In this document: positions 1 through 5,564 of the stretch, in pieces | Position numbering within the stretch: the first letter of the stretch is position 1 | How the letters are laid out: each line of letters opens with the position of its first letter | Assembly (NCBI GenBank): GCA_029573365.1 | Contig: JAKQGD010000070.1 | Coordinates: 1-7,278, forward strand | DNA length: 7,278 bases | Direction: 5' to 3' | DNA from: Bacteroidota bacterium | Lineage (GTDB): Bacteria; Bacteroidota; Bacteroidia; Chitinophagales; Saprospiraceae | The notes under the pieces: generated by a model | Told to the model about the DNA's origin: nothing | The model's input: only the letters and a program-made list of their open reading frames with translations | Databases searched by the model: none | Made by a program: the position numbers and the translations under genes

Positions 1-907
1 GTTTAAACTTGACAGGAAGCGTGTGCAACACCCTCACGGGTCTTCCCCTTTGTTTGCCGGGGGTCCACTTTTTCCCCATATTGTTCATACCGTTAACTAC
101 GACTTCTGCAGCAGATCCGCAACCAGCTCCGATATCCCTGACTATTTTTGTGTCAGTGATGGAGCCGTCCTTGTCCACAACAAACTGCAGTACCACTTGT
201 CCTTCCACGCCATTTTCTCTGGCTATGGCTGGGTACTTAAGGTTTTTGTAAATGTACTCAAGCATTTTGGTCTTAGCACATTCATCCTTTTCTTTGTCAG
301 TGGCTTTGTCTTCACAACCCGGAAAGCGAGGCATCTGCTCCACAACCTTAAATATTTCTTCTTCTGCAGGTGGTGGTGGTGGCGGCGGTGGTGGTGGCGG
401 TGGTGCTTTCTTTTCTGCAACCGGTGCCTCCACTTTGGTTTCTTCTGTTACTTCCTGGTTTTCGAACACAGGCTGGTCCTCCTCAATCACTTCGGTATCA
501 GGCACTTCCTGAATCACCGGAGGTGGTGGTGGAGGTGGTGGTGGTGGCGGCTCCGCAGTACGTGGGATGTCTACTTCAACCTCATCATCCAGCACCAGGT
601 CGTTGAGGTCCACTTTGATCTTCTTCTCATAGGTGGTCCAGCTCAGAGCCACAAGAGAAAAAGCTACTGCTGTCAGCAAGCCGTAATTGAAAAATGTTCC
701 TGAGTTGCGGAACACGTCCACCTGAGGAAACTTTGTTCTTTCGCTGAGTGAATTTGCCTTCACATCTTTATTCAGATCCAGCAGGTCCTGATATTTGGCA
801 CTCCTGTATTTGTTCCTGAAATAAAAAATAAGACCTACTGTCAAAAACGCAAAAAACAGCAGCGTAAGTGATACAAAGGTGGTTGAAAACTCTAAATCTT
901 TGAACAT
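1..907 (-). CDS. tonB: TonB-family energy transducer with an extra N-terminal membrane segment; C-terminus cut by window edge
   Basis: This protein probably couples inner-membrane proton-motive force to TonB-dependent outer-membrane receptors. 302 residues are visible with no stop before the edge. There is a first hydrophobic segment at about residues 10-30 followed by a basic stretch (RNKYR). A second follows at about 72-90, preceded by FRNSG and followed by TTYEKKIK. Next come 11 prolines (120-130), an acidic linker, 12 prolines (169-180), and a TonB C-terminal domain from about 186. That domain has MPRFPGC, NLKYPAIARENGVEG, VVDKDG, WTPGKQRGRPVRV and a final LPVKFK, so only a few residues should be missing. 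By the positive-inside rule the N-terminus faces the periplasm and the loop between helices the cytoplasm. Classical TonB has one N-terminal helix, so the first is extra. Cysteines lie at 196, 210 and 263. The ATG at 907-905 lies 6 bases after the VanZ-like stop, which supports this start and co-transcription. The family call is firm; the receptor partner is unknown. Confidence 0.92.
   Translation of the reverse strand, partial: MFKDLEFSTTFVSLTLLFFAFLTVGLIFYFRNKYRSAKYQDLLDLNKDVKANSLSERTKFPQVDVFRNSGTFFNYGLLTAVAFSLVALSWTTYEKKIKVDLNDLVLDDEVEVDIPRTAEPPPPPPPPPPPVIQEVPDTEVIEEDQPVFENQEVTEETKVEAPVAEKKAPPPPPPPPPPPPAEEEIFKVVEQMPRFPGCEDKATDKEKDECAKTKMLEYIYKNLKYPAIARENGVEGQVVLQFVVDKDGSITDTKIVRDIGAGCGSAAEVVVNGMNNMGKKWTPGKQRGRPVRVLHTLPVKFK
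368..403 (-). repeat. Poly-proline-coding triplet repeat (12 codons)
   Basis: Twelve consecutive proline codons (mostly CCA, with CCG and one CCT) encode residues 169-180 of the TonB-family protein, directly before its C-terminal domain. The plus strand reads as a G-rich GGT/GGC array. Such tracts act as rigid spacers across the periplasm in TonB proteins. Long proline runs normally need EF-P for smooth translation. Confidence 0.95.
518..550 (-). repeat. Poly-proline-coding triplet repeat (11 codons)
   Basis: Eleven consecutive proline codons encode residues 120-130 of the TonB-family protein, about 30 residues after its second membrane segment. A 38-residue acidic, Val/Glu-rich linker separates it from the second tract at 368-403. 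The two tracts are near-identical at DNA level, so both slippage and recombination between them are conceivable. Confidence 0.95.
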
Positions 908-913
908 AGGTGA

Positions 914-925
914 TTAATTAATTAA
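914..925 (-). repeat. Tandem TTAA x3 overlapping the VanZ-like stop codon
   Basis: Three perfect copies of TTAA follow a run of six A on the coding strand. They supply the last codons (Leu-Ile-Asn) and the TAA stop of the VanZ-like gene, just upstream of the tonB start. Loss of one 4-base unit would remove this stop and extend the frame into the first codons of tonB, to a TAG. Short AT repeats at a gene junction may be incidental. Confidence 0.8.
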
Positions 926-1294
926 TTTTTTGAATAATGCGACTCCGGTTACAGAACCCGCAATATTGGCTAAAATATCAAATAACTCAAAAGATCTTCC
1001 GTTGAAAAGGTAAAGTTGAAAAATTTCCATTAATACACCAAAGGAAATAGAAAAAATTAGTACAAAATTTCTTCCTACATTCTTTTGATGAAGTGCCATA
1101 CTCCATAAAAAGGCGAAAATAGAATAAAACACCAGATGTGCTACCTTGTCAATCCCTATAATATCCCAGACATTGAATTTTGATGCTTCGCGAGCCGAAA
1201 TCAAGGACAGATACAGGGTGAGTATCGTCCACATTGCAGCCAAAGCCAGATATTGAGTTCTGCTCAGCTTTCTGAGTATATCATGAAGATGCAT
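914..1294 (-). CDS. Small VanZ-like four-helix membrane protein
   Basis: A 126-residue integral membrane protein of the VanZ-like family. Hydrophobic segments lie at about residues 14-33, 49-67, 75-95 and 104-123. Family-typical positions are visible: DKVAH near 49-53, a helix with SFGVLMEIFQ near 83-92, then GRSF and DILANIAG near 99-112. VanZ itself gives low-level teicoplanin resistance by an unresolved mechanism; most family members are uncharacterised, so no resistance function is claimed. It starts 36 bases after the mtaB stop and ends 6 bases before tonB, so it is probably co-transcribed with both. No Shine-Dalgarno sequence is seen. The gene is clearly AT-rich: a hand count of 961-1260 gives 105 G/C in 300 bases, with only 31 in 120 over 961-1080, while a sampled 60-base line of the neighbouring PBP gene gives about 50%. 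The assignment to the family is good; the role is unknown. Confidence 0.85.
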   Translation of the reverse strand: MHLHDILRKLSRTQYLALAAMWTILTLYLSLISAREASKFNVWDIIGIDKVAHLVFYSIFAFLWSMALHQKNVGRNFVLIFSISFGVLMEIFQLYLFNGRSFELFDILANIAGSVTGVALFKKLIN

Positions 1295-1330
1295 AAAATG
1301 TATCTTTTGGTGTACGTAATTAAAAGTTTA

Positions 1331-2665
1331 TTAAAGAATTTTTCCAGAAATGGTTTCGCCGTTGGCATTCCATGATTGTAGCATAATATCGCAGAGTGTA
1401 TTTGTCCCGGAGGAATCACCGGGGATGGCTACCCTGATGTAATTATCAGTATATCCTGTTATTTGATCGTCAGTGGTATGGTTTTCTAACAGTACTTTAC
1501 GGACTTGGCCCAGGTGACTGTCGCCAAAGTGTCTTCTTTTCTTTTCGGATAGAATTCTGAGCTTTTCGTTTCTCTCTCTTCTTATATCCATGGGTACTGC
1601 CTCCAGCATTTCGGCTGCAGGTGTATTGGCTCGCTCTGAGTAGGTAAAAACATGTAGATATGACACATCGAGGTCAGCCAGAAATGTGTATGTTTCATTG
1701 AAGTCTTCGTCCGTTTCTCCGGGAAAGCCTACTATGACATCCACACCGATACAGCAGTGCGGCATGCGGCTTTTGATCCATGTTATACGCTGCCTGTACA
1801 GATCGCTTTTGTATCTGCGTCGCATGGCTTTCAGAATCTTGTCGCTTCCTGACTGCAGGGGTATGTGGAAGTGGGGTACAAATCTTTTTGACCCGGCCAC
1901 AAAATCGATGATTTCTTCGGTAAGGAGGTTGGGTTCGATAGATGATATCCTGAATCTTTCTATTCCATCCACTTCGTCGAGAGCCTTGACAAGGTCTATA
2001 AAAAGTCCTGATTTCTGTGGTCTGGTTCCTTCTATGACTTCGGTGCCATTGCCAAAATCTCCCAAATTGACACCAGTCAGTACGATTTCGCGGATGCCCA
2101 TCTCGGCAATCTTTTGGGCATTGGAGACTACATTATCTATCGTGTCGCTCCTGCTGCTGCCCCGTGCCTGAGGTATGGTACAAAACGAACATTTATAGTC
2201 GCATCCGTCCTGTACTTTGAGAAATGAACGGGTTCTGTCACCAAACGAAAAGGCATCAACGAAGGTATTGGCTTCCTTCACTTCGCCGGCTACCACCATG
2301 CCTTTGCCTGTCGTACCCGCAATGCCGTCAACATAATTGAGGATGTTAAATTTTTCGGCTGCTCCCAGTACGAGGTCGACTCCGGGAATTTCGGCGATTT
2401 CTTTCGGCTTCAGCTGTGCATAACACCCTACTACGATGACTCTGGCGTCTGGCGAGTACTTTAGGGCTCTCCTTACTTCATAGCGGCACTTGCGGTCAGC
2501 AAATTCGGTTACTGAGCAAGTATTTAGCACATAGATATCTGCCCCTTCTTCAAAATCCACCGTGGTATATCCCTGATCTTCAAAGGATCTGCGGATGCTC
2601 GAGGTTTCAGAAAAATTGAGCTTACAACCCAGAGTATGAAATGCTACAGTACGTGGAGTGGCCAT
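1331..2665 (-). CDS. mtaB: tRNA (N6-threonylcarbamoyladenosine(37)-C2) methylthiotransferase MtaB
   Basis: A radical-SAM enzyme of the cytosol that converts t6A to ms2t6A at position 37 of ANN-decoding tRNAs, which helps codon reading. The 444 residues show the full three-domain layout. The N-terminal methylthiotransferase domain has its cluster cysteines at C14 (TLGCKLN), C50 (NTCSVT) and C81 (VGCYAQ). The radical-SAM core follows, with CxxxCxxC at C155, C159 and C162 (DGCDYKCSFCTIPQARG), then SSIEPN near 241-246, HIPLQSGSD near 267-275 and GVDVIVGFPGE near 307-317. A short TRAM-like RNA-binding tail covers about 385-444. The TLGCKLN and QARG signatures and the length favour MtaB over MiaB or RimO. 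The ATG lies 15 bases after the PBP stop, and the reading starts at the family's usual MATxxxVAFHTLGCK position. Nothing is broken or missing. Residues about 205-220 form a small loop insertion. Confidence 0.95.
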   Translation of the reverse strand: MATPRTVAFHTLGCKLNFSETSSIRRSFEDQGYTTVDFEEGADIYVLNTCSVTEFADRKCRYEVRRALKYSPDARVIVVGCYAQLKPKEIAEIPGVDLVLGAAEKFNILNYVDGIAGTTGKGMVVAGEVKEANTFVDAFSFGDRTRSFLKVQDGCDYKCSFCTIPQARGSSRSDTIDNVVSNAQKIAEMGIREIVLTGVNLGDFGNGTEVIEGTRPQKSGLFIDLVKALDEVDGIERFRISSIEPNLLTEEIIDFVAGSKRFVPHFHIPLQSGSDKILKAMRRRYKSDLYRQRITWIKSRMPHCCIGVDVIVGFPGETDEDFNETYTFLADLDVSYLHVFTYSERANTPAAEMLEAVPMDIRRERNEKLRILSEKKRRHFGDSHLGQVRKVLLENHTTDDQITGYTDNYIRVAIPGDSSGTNTLCDIMLQSWNANGETISGKIL

Positions 2666-2680
2666 GATTAAACAAACTGC

Positions 2681-5428
2681 TTATCCGTTTCCTTTATTGT
2701 TGCCGGGTGGTTTTGGCGGATCCTTTTTGTCGTCGGGCTTCTTTTTTTCAGGGTTTTTTGTGTCCGGAGACTTACCTGTTTCGTTTTTGACGGGTTCTAC
2801 CGGTTTCTTTTCAGGCGTTTTTTTATTTTCCTCCTGATTTTCGATGTCTTCAGGTACGACGCCTTCCATTTCGCCCATGCCTTCGACTTCAGGCTCAGGA
2901 TATCCAAACTTATCGAGAACCATTTGTCTCATGTTTCGGAAGCCCGTTCTTATTAGTGAGTCCTTGAGCAGTGTGTCGCTCATTAGCAGGTTAAATGTAT
3001 CCGGAGATATGCCCATCCTTAGCGGACAGGCTGTCCTGGAGTTGACAGATTCGTTTTTGCGAAACTCCGTTTGTGTCAGTTTGGCAAATTTGGGGTCTAT
3101 AGAAAGCTGATACCAGAAATTGCCCACTATCGGCAGAGCCAGTGCGGCTCCCCGGCCATAACTCATGTTTCTGAATCGTACAGCCGGACTGGGTCCGCCT
3201 ACCCACACACCGGTCACCAGTTTTGGGTTAAAACCGATAAACCAGCCGTCAGAGTGATTTTGGGTGGTACCTGTCTTGCCTGCAAAATCACAATGTGTAC
3301 AAAACTGACTCCTGAGGTTATTGGCAGTGCCGTAGATCACCACATGCTGCATCATCCTCGTCATGGTCTGTGCAATGATCGAATCGAGTGCCCTGACGTG
3401 AGGCCCCTTGTCGGGATCTGATTTTATCTGCTCTTCATAGTCATAGATTACTTTTCCATAGCGGTCTGTAATCCTGAGTACCGCCACAGGGTCAGGCCTT
3501 ATGCCGTTGTTTGCTATGGAGCCGTACACCTTCATCATATCGAAGAGAGAGATATCGGCTGCTCCGAGGCTGATGCCGTACTCCCGCGGTAAGGTGGAAG
3601 TGACACCCATCTTTGAGGCAAGGTCGAGGGTTTTTTGTATTCCTACTTTTTCTATGAGTTGTGCGGCTATGACATTGACCGAATAAGTAAGTCCGCCTGT
3701 GAGTGAGTACCATCCCCCGTATTCGTTGTCGGAGTTTTTAGGAGACCAGTCCACGATGGTTACTTCCTTGTTTCTCAGATATTTGCAGGGGCTGATACTG
3801 TCATTGAGTGCTGCGGCATACACTATGGGCTTAAAGGTAGATCCTACCTGCCGTTTGCTGAGGTTATGGTCATATTTGAAATATTTAAAATCTGTACCAC
3901 CAACCCAGGCTTTTACATAGCCGTTGCTGTGGTCCATGGCCATAAAACCGCAATTGAGCATGGTAAAATAATACCTTACACTGTCCAGCGGTGTCATCAT
4001 TGTATCCCGTTCTACGGGTTTAGAGCCCCAGCCAAAAACTTTCATGGGTACAGGAGTCCTGAATACCGAATCTATCTGTTCTTGTGTCATGCCATTCTGG
4101 CTCAGCAGCTGATACCGCTCGCTCCTCCTGACCTGTTCGTTTATCCATTTGTCGTCGCCCCACGGTTTTTCGTCCTTGTAGCCTTTCCAGTGCTTGTAAA
4201 ACTCCTTCTGGATGTAAGACATGTGCTTAAAGACGGCATCTTCAGCGTGCTTTTGCATCCTGCTGTCGAGCGATGTGTATATTTTCAGACCGTCGGTATA
4301 AATATTGTAATTGCTGCCGTCTTCTTTTATTATGTCTTTAAGAATTCTAGGCAGTTCTTTGGTCCTCAGATATTCGCGGAAATAAGTAGCAAGACCCTCG
4401 TTGTTGCCTATGTCTTCATGTGGTGCTGCACCAATGGGCTTTTTGATCAGTTCGTTGTATTGCTCTTCGGTGATAGCCCCGGTATTGATCATATGCGAAA
4501 TGGTGGCCATTTCTTCGGATTCAAAGCGGAAATCCTTATTGCGGAGCATCTGGCTGAGCACAAGATTGCGTCTTTTTTCAGAGTTTTTAGGATTTCGGGT
4601 GGGGTCGAGAGCCGTTGTGGCCTTGAGCATGCCGATCAGCGTCGCAGCCTGGTCGGCGGTAAGCTGCCGGGGTCTTTTATTGTAAAAGTATCTTGATGCC
4701 TCCTGGATTCCGAAGCGGTTGCCACCGAATGGTACTGTATTGAGGTACATGGTCAGGAGTTCCTCCTTGTTGTAGATGTTCTCAAGGCGGATGGAAATGA
4801 TGTTTTCCCTGATCTTGTTGATAAACAGGCTGAGGCCCGGAATCCTGTAATTTTTACGCGGGAACAGGTTTTTGGCCAGCTGTTGACTAAGAGTCGACCC
4901 TCCACCAAGCCCTTGCTGATTGGTCGCTACACCCTTAAAAACCCTCATCCATGACCTGAGGTCAATGCCGGAATGCTCAAAAAACCGCTTGTCTTCTATC
5001 GCCAGCAAGGCAGTAATCAGATATGGTGATATGCTGTCCAGCTTTATGGTTGTACGGTTTTCAGTATAAAACTTGCCGATCATGACTTCGTCAGAAGTAT
5101 AGATTTCTGAAGCATTAGCTGTCTCTATCTGCCTGAGTTCATCCTTGTCTGGCAAGGAACCGAAAAAGCCCAGCCATGTCAGTAAAATGATAAGGAATAA
5201 CAGGCCGAGTATCCATTTAAACACTCTGAAAACCAGAGAAATAATCCGGGATTCACTGGGATGCTTTTGTGAATATACTTCCCAGCTGTGAGTCACAGGC
5301 AAAACCAACTTGTCCCATTTGGCCTGATAGGGAGCCATAAAATTCCTGACGGGTGTGGTCAGTGGGCTAAGTGCGTTTCCAAGCCTGTTTTTCAGGTCAT
5401 GGTATATCCTGACAGGATTTCTATCCAT
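2681..5428 (-). CDS. mrcA: Bifunctional class A penicillin-binding protein (PBP1A type)
   Basis: Inner-membrane peptidoglycan synthase, 915 residues, with glycosyltransferase (GT51) and transpeptidase domains facing the periplasm. A cytoplasmic N-terminus of about 63 residues precedes one membrane helix (about 64-90). GT51 motifs are present: EDKRFFEH at 145-152 (catalytic Glu145), GGGSTLSQQLAKN at 175-187 and RLENIYNKEELLTMYLN at 214-230. An intermediate region (about 395-480) precedes the transpeptidase, which has SxxK at S530-K533 (nucleophile Ser530), SVN at 583-585 and KTGT at 718-721. Both activities should be intact. A CxxC pair (C710, C713) lies just before KTG. After the domain, residues about 862-915 form a Lys/Pro/Glu-rich tail that looks disordered. 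The ATG at 5428 directly follows a candidate promoter and is the only sensible start. The mtaB gene follows after 15 bases. The symbol marks class, not proven orthology to the E. coli gene. Confidence 0.95.
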   Translation of the reverse strand: MDRNPVRIYHDLKNRLGNALSPLTTPVRNFMAPYQAKWDKLVLPVTHSWEVYSQKHPSESRIISLVFRVFKWILGLLFLIILLTWLGFFGSLPDKDELRQIETANASEIYTSDEVMIGKFYTENRTTIKLDSISPYLITALLAIEDKRFFEHSGIDLRSWMRVFKGVATNQQGLGGGSTLSQQLAKNLFPRKNYRIPGLSLFINKIRENIISIRLENIYNKEELLTMYLNTVPFGGNRFGIQEASRYFYNKRPRQLTADQAATLIGMLKATTALDPTRNPKNSEKRRNLVLSQMLRNKDFRFESEEMATISHMINTGAITEEQYNELIKKPIGAAPHEDIGNNEGLATYFREYLRTKELPRILKDIIKEDGSNYNIYTDGLKIYTSLDSRMQKHAEDAVFKHMSYIQKEFYKHWKGYKDEKPWGDDKWINEQVRRSERYQLLSQNGMTQEQIDSVFRTPVPMKVFGWGSKPVERDTMMTPLDSVRYYFTMLNCGFMAMDHSNGYVKAWVGGTDFKYFKYDHNLSKRQVGSTFKPIVYAAALNDSISPCKYLRNKEVTIVDWSPKNSDNEYGGWYSLTGGLTYSVNVIAAQLIEKVGIQKTLDLASKMGVTSTLPREYGISLGAADISLFDMMKVYGSIANNGIRPDPVAVLRITDRYGKVIYDYEEQIKSDPDKGPHVRALDSIIAQTMTRMMQHVVIYGTANNLRSQFCTHCDFAGKTGTTQNHSDGWFIGFNPKLVTGVWVGGPSPAVRFRNMSYGRGAALALPIVGNFWYQLSIDPKFAKLTQTEFRKNESVNSRTACPLRMGISPDTFNLLMSDTLLKDSLIRTGFRNMRQMVLDKFGYPEPEVEGMGEMEGVVPEDIENQEENKKTPEKKPVEPVKNETGKSPDTKNPEKKKPDDKKDPPKPPGNNKGNG

Positions 5429-5448
5429 GCATTGTTTCGATTGGGGTG

Positions 5449-5456
5449 CAAATGTA
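5449..5456 (-). promoter_or_regulatory. Candidate -7 promoter element for the PBP-mtaB-vanZ-tonB unit
   Basis: The minus strand reads TACATTTG, an exact match to the Bacteroidota -7 consensus TAnnTTTG, 20 bases before the PBP start codon. This implies a leader of roughly 15 bases. No clear TTTG appears at the usual -33 distance (17-21 bases upstream), so the promoter would be weak, need an activator, or be a chance match. Confidence 0.45.
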
Positions 5457-5514
5457 CTAAAATCCTAAAACTATGAGCTGTCACATATAGTTAATGTATG
5501 CCAAATACAACCTA

Positions 5515-5535
5515 TTTTGTCTATTTGCGACAAAA
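5515..5535. other. Perfect 7-base inverted repeat with 7-base loop
   Basis: TTTTGTC and GACAAAA flank the loop TATTTGC. The repeat lies about 30 bases beyond the pepD stop and about 86 bases upstream of the PBP start. It lacks a T run after the second arm on either strand, so it is not a standard intrinsic terminator. It could be a weak stem-loop ending pepD transcription, or an operator for the PBP unit. Confidence 0.5.
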
Positions 5536-5564
5536 GCCTGACATGTTCGTGGTCTCGTCCTTTT

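Larger units (their letters stand above)
5429..5564. other. Intergenic region between pepD and the PBP gene
   Basis: This 136-base stretch lies between the pepD stop and the PBP start, both genes reading on the minus strand. It holds a perfect 7-base inverted repeat (5515-5535) and a candidate -7 promoter element (5449-5456). A second, weaker promoter match reads TGTATTTG at 5502-5509 with TTTTG at 5531-5535, 21 bases away. I see no small gene on either strand and no classic GC-rich hairpin followed by a T run. Confidence 0.75.

Noticed and set aside
1..8. Palindrome GTTTAAAC at the window edge
   Set aside because: It encodes the final Lys-Phe-Lys of the TonB domain. An eight-base palindrome alone is not evidence of a site.
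23..703. Plus-strand open frame of 226 codons rich in Arg and Trp
   Set aside because: It lies opposite the proline tracts of the TonB gene. The Arg/Trp runs are the reverse reading of the CCA/CCG repeats, and no family is recognisable.
914..1294. Teicoplanin resistance gene vanZ
   Set aside because: Only family-level similarity is visible and no other van-cluster gene is present. Gram-negative bacteria commonly carry VanZ-like proteins with no known resistance role.
1295..1302. TACATTTT as a promoter -7 box for the VanZ-like gene
   Set aside because: It lies immediately before the ATG, which would put the transcript start inside the coding region, and the last base of the consensus is wrong.
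3866..4696. Plus-strand open frame of 276 codons
   Set aside because: It is antisense to the PBP gene, whose motifs continue without a break on the minus strand. The translated sequence shows no domain.
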